A DNA stretch of 64,000 nucleotides from Paenibacillus sp. 1_12. Its GTDB lineage: Bacteria; Bacillota; Bacilli; Paenibacillales; NBRC-103111. Below are positions 54,245 to 63,016 of this stretch, piece by piece; position 1 is the stretch's first letter, and every line of letters starts with the position of its first letter. Where the stretch lies: assembly GCF_900114475.1 (NCBI RefSeq), contig NZ_FOTE01000006.1, positions 124,001-188,000 of the forward strand, given 5' to 3'. Made by a program: the position numbers and the translations under genes. The notes under the pieces are model-generated. The model worked only from the letters and a program-made list of their open reading frames with translations, had not been told where the DNA came from and made no database searches.

Positions 54245-54721
54245 TTATTGAAGCACATTATCCGTGATCCAAATTTGTTTGATCTTCCCGAGGGTTAGCA
54301 ATGGGTTCATTTTATTCATAAGGGTCGAAGTAAGATTATCCAAGCCTTTGCTGCCTTGTACCTGCTCTGGAGTCATATCGGAGAGCGTTTGTACAATAAT
54401 AGCTTTCATTTTAAAATCTAGCTTTTCAAATTCGTCCTTCGCCTTCGCATTTTCCAATTCAATGGCAAAGCTTGCCTTAATAAAGCGATTATTAGTTGCA
54501 AGATTTGTCAAAATATCTTTAAGGATAACCGTATTGGCTTTCGTTTCTTCCGGTGTTGCTTTTTTAGCCTGTTTAACCTCTTTAGCTGAGTTTTGCGCTA
54601 ACTCCTGTGGATCCTGATTACCTTTGTCCATATAATTCCATAAAACAAATGCTGCTGTTAAAATCAAGGTTATAGCAATGAGAATAGCAACAACCATCAA
54701 AAACATTTTGCTCTTAAACAA
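54245..54721 (-). CDS. fliL: Flagellar basal body-associated protein FliL
   Basis: A membrane protein near the stator that modulates torque. The 158 aa protein has one N-terminal membrane segment (about 6-28) and a periplasmic-side SPFH-like domain with LKDILTNLATNNRFIKASFAIELEN, ending LTLGKIKQIWITDNVLQ. It starts directly after swrD. Confidence 0.93.
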   Translation of the reverse strand: MFKSKMFLMVVAILIAITLILTAAFVLWNYMDKGNQDPQELAQNSAKEVKQAKKATPEETKANTVILKDILTNLATNNRFIKASFAIELENAKAKDEFEKLDFKMKAIIVQTLSDMTPEQVQGSKGLDNLTSTLMNKMNPLLTLGKIKQIWITDNVLQ

Positions 54722-54943
54722 CTAAGACCCCTCCGAATCGATACTCTTTATTGTTCCAGCTATTGACCCTATCGTTTGCATATATTGGGTCACAAGCTGG
54801 ACCACATCCGTCATTGGTTCCAATACAGTAATTTTTTTACTAGTAATCAAGGTAATGATAGTGTCGGGTGTTTCTTCAATACTCTCGATTAATAAGGCGT
54901 TCACTAATAGTTGTTTCCCATTTAAGCGGGTAAGTCTGATCAT
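54722..54943 (-). CDS. swrD: FlbD-family protein (SwrD)
   Basis: A 73 aa protein beginning MIRLTRLNGKQLLVNALLIESIEETPDTIITLI, the complete FlbD signature, with a C-terminal tail of about 20 residues. In B. subtilis the same gene between flgE and fliL (swrD) raises flagellar power. It follows a hairpin in the gap from flgG. Confidence 0.93.
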   Translation of the reverse strand: MIRLTRLNGKQLLVNALLIESIEETPDTIITLITSKKITVLEPMTDVVQLVTQYMQTIGSIAGTIKSIDSEGS

Positions 54944-54967
54944 TGTCAGCCTCCGATTTATAAATTA

Positions 54968-54988
54968 AAGGGGAGAATAACTCCCCTT
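54968..54988 (-). terminator. Hairpin between flgG and swrD inside the operon
   Basis: AAGGGGAG-TTATT-CTCCCCTT is a perfect 8 bp stem followed by TAATTTATAAAT rather than a clean T run. In an operon that continues for 20 kb it is more likely a partial terminator or an mRNA stabiliser protecting the hook-gene end. Confidence 0.6.
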
Positions 54989-55001
54989 ATCTTAAGTTGT
55001 A

Positions 55002-55838
55002 TTAGTGTTTCAAGTTAACAACCTCTTGCAAGATTTCATCGGATGTTGTAATGATACGGGCATTAGATTGAAAACCACGTTGTGCGACGATCATTTCGGT
55101 AAACTCTGCTGTTAAATCCACATTGGACATTTCCAACTGTCCCGAGACTATAGCCCCTGTACCTCTTGCTGCATCATTAGCAGTACCAAGGAAATCGACA
55201 ATTGAGGTGCCTGAATCATTAGAGTTTGGAGATTGACGATACATATTGCCGCCGATTTTTTCAAGTCCAGCTGGATTTGGAACCTTTACCACACCAATAA
55301 ATACAGCTGAATTGGTTGTAGTACCCGTATCATCTACAGTAATAAGCTCACCCGAACTTGATATGGAGAACGCGGTAATGTTACCGATATTATCCAAATC
55401 GATTAGTCCGCCGTTACTATCAACCACAAACATACCATCAGAAGTCACCAATTGATTGTTGGCATCGATCGTGAAATTTCCTGCGCGTGTCAAGTACGGC
55501 TGCTCTTGTCCTTCTGTTGCTTTTACTGCAAAAAATCCATCCCCATCTATACGAAGATCGGTTACCACATTGGTTGTCATCGCACTACCTGGCGTATGAA
55601 TCGTGTCTACTGCACTAATAGAAACACCTAAACCGATTTGCTTAGCATTGACACCACCTGTTGTTCCATCAATTGAAGGAGTTACACCTGCTACAGTTTG
55701 ACTCAAAATGTCTTTAAACATAACGCGTCCGCCTTTAAAACCAACGGTATTAACATTCGCGATATTATTTCCAATAACATCCAATTTAGTCTGAAAGCCT
55801 CTCATACCGGAAACGCCTGAATATAGTGATCTTAGCAT
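55002..55838 (-). CDS. flgG: Flagellar hook/distal rod protein (FlgG-like, hook position)
   Basis: A 278 aa rod/hook family protein: N-terminal MLRSLYSGVSGMRGFQTKLDVIGNNIANVNTVGFK, a variable middle (about 80-190) and C-terminal QLEMSNVDLTAEFTEMIVAQRGFQSNARIITTSDEILQEVVNL. Its position after flgD and before swrD is that of the B. subtilis hook gene flgE, whose product is of similar size; annotations differ between flgE and flgG. It most likely forms the hook. Confidence 0.9.
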   Translation of the reverse strand: MLRSLYSGVSGMRGFQTKLDVIGNNIANVNTVGFKGGRVMFKDILSQTVAGVTPSIDGTTGGVNAKQIGLGVSISAVDTIHTPGSAMTTNVVTDLRIDGDGFFAVKATEGQEQPYLTRAGNFTIDANNQLVTSDGMFVVDSNGGLIDLDNIGNITAFSISSSGELITVDDTGTTTNSAVFIGVVKVPNPAGLEKIGGNMYRQSPNSNDSGTSIVDFLGTANDAARGTGAIVSGQLEMSNVDLTAEFTEMIVAQRGFQSNARIITTSDEILQEVVNLKH

Positions 55839-55930
55839 TAATAATTGCCTCCCTATGAGTTATTGCCTATTTGTATAGGTTGCTTCGGTCAATCCACAAC
55901 CATGGGCCTCCTTAACGGTCCAGCCCGATA

Positions 55931-56308
55931 TTACGAGATAATGACAGCACTATCAATTTTGGTAAATAAATTGTCTTTCATAGAGGTTTCATCCATTGCA
56001 GTTACAACAGTTCGATTCTTAATGTTTACAATTAATGCTGTATCATTGATTAACATTAATGAATCCTTTGCTCCTTTTAAAGCAGCTTTGTCAATTGCCG
56101 CATCAATTTTCGCTAATTGCTCCGGTTGAAACTCAATACCTCTTTGGCGTAATCGTTCTTCAGCATGATGACTAAATTTCACCAGTTGAGTTTGCAATAC
56201 ATTCTGAAACGTGTTTTCCTTACTCTGAGCAGTCAGGTCGTTACGCTTGACATGAGAAGATCGGATACTGGCAGGATATAATTGCCCGACAGATATGGGT
56301 TGGGTCAT
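55931..56308 (-). CDS. Flagellar operon protein of TIGR02530 type
   Basis: A 125 aa protein: a disordered start, then FSHHAEERLRQRGIEFQPEQLAKIDAAIDKAALKGAKDSLMLINDTALIVNIKNRTVVTAMD, which fits a small conserved protein often found between flgD and the hook gene in Bacillota. The function is not established; a regulator of hook assembly or export is possible. It overlaps flgD by 4 bp; the 92 nt after it hold nothing clear. Confidence 0.85.
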   Translation of the reverse strand: MTQPISVGQLYPASIRSSHVKRNDLTAQSKENTFQNVLQTQLVKFSHHAEERLRQRGIEFQPEQLAKIDAAIDKAALKGAKDSLMLINDTALIVNIKNRTVVTAMDETSMKDNLFTKIDSAVIIS

Positions 56309-56772
56309 TCTTCGATCGCCCCCAGCTCCGGATTCGAAATTCTCAATATTGAATCCAGATTGATTTGCTCATTCTTTATCAGAGCATATTGAGAACCATC
56401 TTTCATAATAATGGATTCTACAACACCAGTTCCTATTTTGGCCTCTTCATTAGACTTGCTGCTTGGTATCGACCACTGAACTTCTTTGCCAATCAGAGAA
56501 GAAGCTAGACCTAACGATTGCCTCATCAGCTTCAATTCCGTAGTCATATTGCTCAATTGCTCGACAGAAGTAAATTGAGCCATTTGCGCAATAAATTCTT
56601 TGTCTTTCAAAGGGTCTGTTGGATCTTGGTTTTTCAATTGAGTCATCAGAATTTTCAAAAATTCATCTTTACCCAACTGCCCTTTTTTTTCTGTGTCTGT
56701 TCCCGCTCTTGTAACATTACTTTTAGCGTAATAAGGATACACGTTTTTCGTGCTAACCGGTGAATCTGACAT
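56305..56772 (-). CDS. flgD: Flagellar hook assembly scaffold FlgD
   Basis: Caps the growing hook. The 155 aa protein has the conserved N-terminal GKDEFLKILMTQLKNQDPTDPLKDKEFIAQMAQFTSVEQLSNM and only a short C-terminal beta domain, as in Bacillus FlgD. ATG at 56772 (MSDSPVSTK) follows GGAGGTGA; the upstream in-frame ATG overlaps that site. Confidence 0.95.
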   Translation of the reverse strand: MSDSPVSTKNVYPYYAKSNVTRAGTDTEKKGQLGKDEFLKILMTQLKNQDPTDPLKDKEFIAQMAQFTSVEQLSNMTTELKLMRQSLGLASSLIGKEVQWSIPSSKSNEEAKIGTGVVESIIMKDGSQYALIKNEQINLDSILRISNPELGAIEE

Positions 56773-56802
56773 GTTATCACCTCCCAATAATAATTGTTTC
56801 TA

Positions 56803-58425
56803 CTAGGCTGTAATATCGATAGATGTACTGCCTGGGCCATTTGACGTAGAATTTGCTTGACCTTCATTCTCAATGGCTTCTTCGTCTAAAAAGGAAGTAT
56901 TATCGATGCCGTTACCTTTTTGCTGTTTACTGGATTGTTGGGATTGCTGCTGTCGTTGTTCCTGAAACATTCCGGATTGAAAAGCTTGGTTCTGTGAAAC
57001 TTCTATTTTTTCAACCTGTATGCCTTGACTTTGCAGTGTTGTTCTAAGCTGGGATAGCTGGCTTTCCAACATTTCTTTACCTAAGGAGCTGTCTGCCATA
57101 AATTGTGCAACAAGCAGTCCATTATGCATGGTCAATTTCACATCAACTTGACCTAGATTTTGTGGATACAAGGAAAGCTTGGCTTCAGTAAATCCATCCT
57201 GCTTCGTGTCAAGCGTAAAAGATTTGATGACTAGCTGTGTCATATCTTCTACAAAAGAAGGTGCCTGCATTAAAATAACGGGCGGTTTTGTTAAGGATTG
57301 TGTAGGTTGTACATGTTTTAAAAACTCATGCATAGGTATTGCCGGAGTTTCATTAGAAGGATCATTTGGCAGATCAACTAAAGGTTCGAATAGCGGACTT
57401 TCTGATCCATGGCTATCGACAATTAACTTAGGCTGCACCGATTTCGCTGCTAAATACTCTAGTTTAGAATTAGCTGTTGGTATAATAACCGGAAAAGCTT
57501 CTTCCGTTTTAGCGCTTCTACTTGCACTATTACGAACACTAGTTGGATTATTTCCAATAACGCGGGCAGCAGGCTTTTCAGTAACTATAGAAGCTGCTGT
57601 ATCATTGTTCACTGCTTGCTCTGACAAGTTGACATTATTGACTTGTGCGGCAGTCGGTTGTTGAACTAGGGTAGTCATCAGCTTTTGTAAATCATTCAGT
57701 GCTGATTGTAAAGCTTTCTCTACTTGTGGAGAAACTGATTTTTCGCCATTTGTTTTTAGCAGTTCATTTACGCTCTCCAACAGCTTTAAAGCTTCGTCTT
57801 TGACTATGAGCTTGTTGGATTTTACTGGAGTTTGATTTGTAACTTCAGTCGTGGGACTGCTCGATTCGATCGGAATAAACAACAACGGATTAAGCTGAGT
57901 ACCAGCCAATGAATTATTATCGGCACTATTGTTTGCATCGGTAAGTTCGAGTGTTGCAGCAACTGTCTCTTCTTCCGAAACCAAAGCCTCTGATGGAGTT
58001 AAATCCGTGTCAACTGGAGTCTGTAAAAGAAGAGCTTGAAGCCCTGCCAGCCACGCTTGAATATCAGGATTAACTAATAATGCTGCTGCGTCCTCCGAAT
58101 CAGAGCCTAGCAAATTTAGTAAAGCATCTAACTGTTGAGAAAAAACTTCAACATTGTCATTGTTCATTGCTACAGACTCGTTATTGACTGATCCTAATAA
58201 TTGAACCAAAACATTCATTCCAGTTAAAGCAGCCTGATTGGACAGCGCATTACCTGCTGGCGCCGCAGTAGAAAGCAATCCGTTCAATGTCGACGAGAAG
58301 CCTCCAGTTGTTTGACTAGCCATTGGATTGGATGTGCTGCTTCCTAAACCGCCACTGGTTGAAGAAGTTGTAGATGAACTGCCTGTCGTAGTCACAGGAA
58401 TTTGGGTTTGTGCCTGAATTACCAT
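56803..58425 (-). CDS. fliK: Flagellar hook-length control protein FliK
   Basis: The secreted hook-length ruler. The 540 aa protein has a long Ser/Thr/Asn-rich low-complexity N-terminal part (1-380) and the folded C-terminal Flg_hook domain (about 405-500: LSLYPQNLGQVDVKLTMHNGLLVAQFMAD, QLRTTLQSQGIQVEKIEVS), then a Gln-rich tail. ATG at 58425 has GGGAGGTG upstream; the GTG nine bases earlier lies inside that site. It lies between motE-like and flgD. Confidence 0.92.
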   Translation of the reverse strand: MVIQAQTQIPVTTTGSSSTTSSTSGGLGSSTSNPMASQTTGGFSSTLNGLLSTAAPAGNALSNQAALTGMNVLVQLLGSVNNESVAMNNDNVEVFSQQLDALLNLLGSDSEDAAALLVNPDIQAWLAGLQALLLQTPVDTDLTPSEALVSEEETVAATLELTDANNSADNNSLAGTQLNPLLFIPIESSSPTTEVTNQTPVKSNKLIVKDEALKLLESVNELLKTNGEKSVSPQVEKALQSALNDLQKLMTTLVQQPTAAQVNNVNLSEQAVNNDTAASIVTEKPAARVIGNNPTSVRNSASRSAKTEEAFPVIIPTANSKLEYLAAKSVQPKLIVDSHGSESPLFEPLVDLPNDPSNETPAIPMHEFLKHVQPTQSLTKPPVILMQAPSFVEDMTQLVIKSFTLDTKQDGFTEAKLSLYPQNLGQVDVKLTMHNGLLVAQFMADSSLGKEMLESQLSQLRTTLQSQGIQVEKIEVSQNQAFQSGMFQEQRQQQSQQSSKQQKGNGIDNTSFLDEEAIENEGQANSTSNGPGSTSIDITA

Positions 58426-58449
58426 ATTTTTCACCTCCCTTCATTTGAT

Positions 58450-59373
58450 TTACTGAATCAGTCGAGCAGAAATGAGAGCTGCCACTTCTTTAGATTGTTC
58501 GGAAATAGCCGTAATAATTTTCGACCTCCCTGCACTTTCCATTGAACTTAGGATTGAAATCACTTTGTCTGGATTAGCATTTTGCATTTCCATCAAAACA
58601 ATAGCTGCACTTTTGGGAGTCATACTTGAAAACGTTGCTCCCAAATCATCCTTAGTAAGTTTTTGAGAAGCTTTGGCATCTGGTATTGCAGCTTGTTTAA
58701 GACGCTCCTGCAGTGCAGCAATTTGTTTGTCCTTAGCCGTTGATTGGTCCTTCAGCAAGATAGAGGCATCTGCAGCCTTCTTGGGATCCATCTTCTCCAG
58801 GATCTTGACTTTGTCGTCTGTCTTCATCGAACTCAGAACAAGAACCATCTCAGGGATCGTCAAGTTTTCCATGATAGGGGCAGACTTTGAAGGAGACATC
58901 TTGGCATACATCGTAGCAAGCTGCTGAATCTGTGCTGCATATTCTTCATCAGAAAGAGCTTTGGATTTGGTTTGTTCTTCCAGAGAACTGTTTTTGGACT
59001 GAAGTTCTTTAATCGTTTGATCACGTTGAAGGACAGCTGCATCACTTTTCTTCAATTCCTGATCCTTTTGATCCAATTGCGCACTTAAAGCCTGAACATT
59101 ATCTTCAGCTGTTGTTGAACCTGCCTGTCCAGTGGATGCCTTCTTATCTACAGGTTTGCCATCAATAGCTTTGGACTTGGGTTCAGGCACAATACTGCTA
59201 ATTACGGGTATACTCTTCGCTGTTCGAAGTACGTTGCTCATGACATCATAATCGAAAATGGTAAGTAAAACGCCAAGCAGAACAGCAGTGAATACGAACG
59301 GTATCAAAAACCAGATTAAAAACCGTTCCATTCCCCCGTACGAGGAGCTACCTTCCACATCAACATTTGCCAT
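58450..59373 (-). CDS. MotE-like flagellar protein (YlxF), MgtE-N domain
   Basis: A 307 aa protein with an N-terminal membrane segment (about 18-42), a coiled coil (about 85-130) and a C-terminal MgtE intracellular-domain-like segment (KSAPIMENLTIPEMVLVLSSMKTDDKVKILEKMDPKKAADASILL repeated in part later). That layout matches YlxF of B. subtilis and the MotE family, which chaperone or support stator proteins. Three ATGs occur in a row; I choose the third (59373), 8 nt from AGGAGG. Confidence 0.85.
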   Translation of the reverse strand: MANVDVEGSSSYGGMERFLIWFLIPFVFTAVLLGVLLTIFDYDVMSNVLRTAKSIPVISSIVPEPKSKAIDGKPVDKKASTGQAGSTTAEDNVQALSAQLDQKDQELKKSDAAVLQRDQTIKELQSKNSSLEEQTKSKALSDEEYAAQIQQLATMYAKMSPSKSAPIMENLTIPEMVLVLSSMKTDDKVKILEKMDPKKAADASILLKDQSTAKDKQIAALQERLKQAAIPDAKASQKLTKDDLGATFSSMTPKSAAIVLMEMQNANPDKVISILSSMESAGRSKIITAISEQSKEVAALISARLIQ

Positions 59374-59400
59374 CATCATCGCCTCCTGTCTTCTTCTGTT

Positions 59401-59844
59401 CTATGACAATCTCCTGAATCGGTTCGTTGCCATCTCGTCTAGCTGCTCTTGTTCTTTTTTCAGAACAGTGGCCGTAAAGCTTTGATGTGCCTTATCTTTT
59501 GCTTTACTCCATATCTTTTCTTCAAGCACTTTACCTGCCAATACATCCTGCTTCGTAACCATGACTCGTTTGGCGCGCTCCAGATCGTTGTTTTTCATCA
59601 CAATTTGGTTACTCACCGTGTCTACGAAATGTTGAAGCAGCATGATTTCTGAAATTGTCGTTTTACCTACTGACGTGTTGTGCAGTTGTTCTTGCAATCC
59701 ATCCTTTTCGGAACATAGGATAGACATTGAGGATTCCTCCTGACGTACTTTGCCGATCGCTTCGGACAGCATCCATTCTGCTTGTGTCTTTTCATTTGCT
59801 TTTAAATCAACAATTTTTTGAAAAGCATATTTAAAGCGTCTCAT
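59401..59844 (-). CDS. fliJ: Flagellar export chaperone FliJ
   Basis: A 147 aa all-helical coiled-coil protein beginning RRFKYAFQKIVDLKANEKTQAEWMLSEAIG, typical of FliJ, which binds FliI/FliH and the export gate. It lies 6 nt after fliI. Confidence 0.93.
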   Translation of the reverse strand: MRRFKYAFQKIVDLKANEKTQAEWMLSEAIGKVRQEESSMSILCSEKDGLQEQLHNTSVGKTTISEIMLLQHFVDTVSNQIVMKNNDLERAKRVMVTKQDVLAGKVLEEKIWSKAKDKAHQSFTATVLKKEQEQLDEMATNRFRRLS

Positions 59845-59850
59845 TTAATC

Positions 59851-61173
59851 TCATCCTTTATAAAATTGTTGGATTAAACTTTCCTGAGCTTCACTGAACG
59901 TTAATTTCTCGTTAACTTTTTGCTTAGTGAAATCCCAAATCGACTGAATATATTCAAGAGAAAGATCAATATCTGGATTCGAACCTTTTTGGTACGCCCC
60001 TATATTTATAAGATCCTCCGAATCTTTATATATCGACATCAATCGCTTCAAATTTTCCGCTGCTGACATATGCTCAGAAGTTACAATTTCCTTCATAACC
60101 CGACTCACGCTGGATAATACATCAATTGCCGGATAATGACCACGATTAGCAATTGAACGATCTAACACAATATGCCCATCCAAAATTCCACGTACGGCAT
60201 CAGCAATTGGCTCATTCATATCGTCTCCATCAACAAGAACGGTATAAAATGCAGTAATAGAACCTTTGGGTCCTGTACCGGATCGTTCTAATAGCTTGGG
60301 CAGCATGGCAAACACAGAAGGCGTATACCCTCTTGTGGCTGGCGGCTCACCGACAGCGAGCCCAACTTCACGTTGAGCCATCGCAAACCGCGTCACTGAA
60401 TCCATCATCATCATCACATTCAAACCGCGATCTCTGAAATATTCAGCAATACTGGTTGCAATTAACGCTCCTTTAATACGAATGAGTGCAGGCTGATCAG
60501 AAGTCGCCACAATGACTACAGAACGAGCAAGACCCTCAGCACCTAAATCTCGTTCAATAAAATCCATCACTTCACGCCCACGCTCACCAATAAGCGCGAT
60601 CACATTGACATCAGCAGAAGTATTTCTTGCGATCATACCCATCAATGTACTTTTTCCGACACCAGAACCGGCGAAAATCCCGACACGCTGTCCTTTACCA
60701 ATCGTCAGTAATCCATCAATACAACGGACACCCACACTGATAGGATCCAGAACTCTCGGTTTTTTTAAAGGATTACCAGGAATATTGTTGGTTGAATATT
60801 GTGTCATTCTAGAGGGAAGAAAAGTCCCATCCAAGGGTTGACCAAGGCCATCTAAAACTTTTCCCAGCAATTCATGTCCCACTTGTACAGTTAACGGCTT
60901 GCCTGTTCCAACGACGTCACACCCAGGACCAATGGAGGTTAGCTCGCCCAATGGCATGAGCAGCACTCTATTGTTCTTAAAACCAACAACTTCAGCTTTT
61001 AACGGTTGATTCGATTTAAAAGGATAAATGTAACAAACATCACCAATGCTGGCATCAGGACCTTCCGATTCAACGGTTAATCCAATAACCTGAGTTACTT
61101 TCCCATTTACCCGAATCGGGTCAAGTTGTCTTAAATGTTCTATATACTTGGAAGCATCAGGTACTTGCATCAT
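59851..61173 (-). CDS. fliI: Flagellum-specific ATPase FliI
   Basis: An F1-beta-like ATPase that powers unfolding and loading of export substrates. The 440 aa protein has Walker A GSGVGKST at 169-176, GERGREVMDF, the Walker B LNVMMMMDSVTRFA region, and PPATRGYTPSVFAMLPKLLERSG. It follows the fliH stop directly; either of two adjacent ATGs could be used. Confidence 0.97.
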   Translation of the reverse strand: MMQVPDASKYIEHLRQLDPIRVNGKVTQVIGLTVESEGPDASIGDVCYIYPFKSNQPLKAEVVGFKNNRVLLMPLGELTSIGPGCDVVGTGKPLTVQVGHELLGKVLDGLGQPLDGTFLPSRMTQYSTNNIPGNPLKKPRVLDPISVGVRCIDGLLTIGKGQRVGIFAGSGVGKSTLMGMIARNTSADVNVIALIGERGREVMDFIERDLGAEGLARSVVIVATSDQPALIRIKGALIATSIAEYFRDRGLNVMMMMDSVTRFAMAQREVGLAVGEPPATRGYTPSVFAMLPKLLERSGTGPKGSITAFYTVLVDGDDMNEPIADAVRGILDGHIVLDRSIANRGHYPAIDVLSSVSRVMKEIVTSEHMSAAENLKRLMSIYKDSEDLINIGAYQKGSNPDIDLSLEYIQSIWDFTKQKVNEKLTFSEAQESLIQQFYKG

Positions 61174-61995
61174 CTACGACCCCTCGCTTCGTACTGCAAG
61201 ATGTTGTAGAGCATTTTTTATTTCTTTTAATTGCGTATCAATTCTCGCATCAATACTTCCAAAGGTTGATCTTACGACGCACCCATGGTCATGCACAGAA
61301 GGATCTGGAATAATTTGCAATTCCGCTTGTGAATCTATATGCAGCAGGAGCTCTTCACGCGCATCCTGGATATATGGAAATTGTGAAGGCGAAATGCATA
61401 GTGTAATGATTCCCTTTTCTCTTCTTCTGGCAAGAACAGTTTTAATTAAATCCGTCACCCATTCGGATTCTACTGTTAGCTGTCTGGATACGATCTTCTC
61501 AGCTATGGCACAACTCATCTCGATCAGAAAAGGCTCTGCTTCTTGTATGATTTGCTGTTTGAGCAAATATGATTGCTCCAATATGGAGGATGACTCCTGC
61601 AGCATTTCATTATACTGACCTCGAAGCTCCAATTCAGCCTGTGCTGCTCCTTCTTCAAACCCTTTTTGAAAGCCCTCTTCTTTCAACTGTGTTTGTAAAT
61701 CAGCATCATGCTGTCGCTGTTCATTCCACCACAGCTCGATTTCGGCTTGGGCCTGCTGCCTTATTGCTGCTGCTTCATCCATAGCTGCTCTGACCTGCTC
61801 TTCAGCAAAGGCTTCAGCGTCTTGAAGAATTTGCTCCTTAATTTGGGAAGCAGTCGATAACTCTTCCTGTTCTTCAAGAGAAAGCTCTTCATTTTCATTG
61901 AATGTATCATCAACAGGTTTTGGCTGAGTCGCGATTTCAACAATTTTTTTCTCATCTAAAGAAACATATTGGGAATTCTTGATGACATTAGACAA
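61174..61995 (-). CDS. fliH: Flagellar assembly protein FliH
   Basis: An inhibitor and stator of FliI. From the TTG at 61995 (LSNVIKNSQYVSLDEK) the product is 273 aa: an acidic coiled coil (about 40-115, with SLEEQEELSTASQ and EAFAEEQVRAAMDEAAAIRQQ), then the C-terminal V-ATPase-E-like domain (about 140-273). The TTG lies 11 nt after GGAGG. An ATG at 62004 and a longer frame are possible alternatives. It overlaps fliG by 8 bp. Confidence 0.9.
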   Translation of the reverse strand: MSNVIKNSQYVSLDEKKIVEIATQPKPVDDTFNENEELSLEEQEELSTASQIKEQILQDAEAFAEEQVRAAMDEAAAIRQQAQAEIELWWNEQRQHDADLQTQLKEEGFQKGFEEGAAQAELELRGQYNEMLQESSSILEQSYLLKQQIIQEAEPFLIEMSCAIAEKIVSRQLTVESEWVTDLIKTVLARRREKGIITLCISPSQFPYIQDAREELLLHIDSQAELQIIPDPSVHDHGCVVRSTFGSIDARIDTQLKEIKNALQHLAVRSEGS

Positions 61996-63004
61996 TAATA
62001 TCATCTCCTCCACCACGTGCAATAATAATTTCTCCGGACTCTTCTAGACGACGTATGGTAGCCACAATACGCGTTTGTGCTTCTTCTACATCGCGCAATC
62101 GAACGGGTCCCATGAACTCCATCTCTTCACGGAACGTTTCAGCCATCCGTTTGGACATATTTTTGAAAATTGCCTCTCGAACTTCTTCACTTGCCACCTT
62201 AAGTGCCAGCTGTAAGTCTGCATTTTCAATGTCACGTATGATTCGCTGTATCGAACGATTATCAACGTTAACAATATCCTCAAACACAAACATCCTTTTC
62301 TTAATCTCTTCCGCCAGCTCCGGATCTTGAATTTCAAGAGAGTCTAAAATGGTTCTTTCTGTTCCTCTATCAACACCATTCAAAATTTGAACAATTGCGG
62401 ATATCCCGCCAGCATTCGTGTAATCTTGAGTCACAGTAGCAGATAGCTTTTGCTCTAGAACACGCTCAACTTGACTAATGACCTCAGGCGAAGTGCTGTC
62501 CATGAGAGCAATTCGTTTCGCCACATCGGCTTGCTTGTCCTGCGGAAGCGAAGAGAGAATAATGGATGATTGCTCGGGCTGCAAGTAAGCCAACACCAAG
62601 GCAATCGTTTGAGAATTCTCATTTTGAATGAAGTTCAAAATTTGAGCAGGGTCGGCTTTTCTGGCAAAGTCAAAAGGCCTTACTTGCAAGGTCGCCGTCA
62701 GACGATTGATAATATCAAGCGCCTTCTGAGATCCAAGTGCTTTCTCAAGTATTTCTTTTGCGTATGAGATACCGCCCTGAGAAATAAATTCTTGAGCTAA
62801 ACAGATTTGATGAAACTCGGACAATATCGATTCTTTTTCTATATTGTCTACTTTCCTAACATTAGCAATTTCTAATGTTAACTGCTCGATTTCCTCATCA
62901 CGAAGATGCTTGAAGATTTGAGCAGAAACCTCCGGTCCCAGGCTTATCAACAGAATAGCTGCTTTTTGACGACCAGATAACCCTTGTTGCTGAACTTTAG
63001 CCAA
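61988..63004 (-). CDS. fliG: Flagellar motor switch protein FliG
   Basis: A rotor protein coupling stator ion flow to rotation. The 338 aa protein has the N-terminal GRQKAAILLISLGPEVSAQIFKHL, the EHPQ-equivalent AYLQPEQSSIIL segment, and the C-terminal charged helix with NVDNRSIQRIIRDIENADLQLALK and the torque residues (MSKRMAETFREEMEFMGPVRLRDVEEAQ). The start is TTG at 63004 after GGGGTG. It is 13 nt from fliF. Confidence 0.96.
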   Translation of the reverse strand: MAKVQQQGLSGRQKAAILLISLGPEVSAQIFKHLRDEEIEQLTLEIANVRKVDNIEKESILSEFHQICLAQEFISQGGISYAKEILEKALGSQKALDIINRLTATLQVRPFDFARKADPAQILNFIQNENSQTIALVLAYLQPEQSSIILSSLPQDKQADVAKRIALMDSTSPEVISQVERVLEQKLSATVTQDYTNAGGISAIVQILNGVDRGTERTILDSLEIQDPELAEEIKKRMFVFEDIVNVDNRSIQRIIRDIENADLQLALKVASEEVREAIFKNMSKRMAETFREEMEFMGPVRLRDVEEAQTRIVATIRRLEESGEIIIARGGGDDIIV

Positions 63005-63016
63005 AAAAGCACACCC

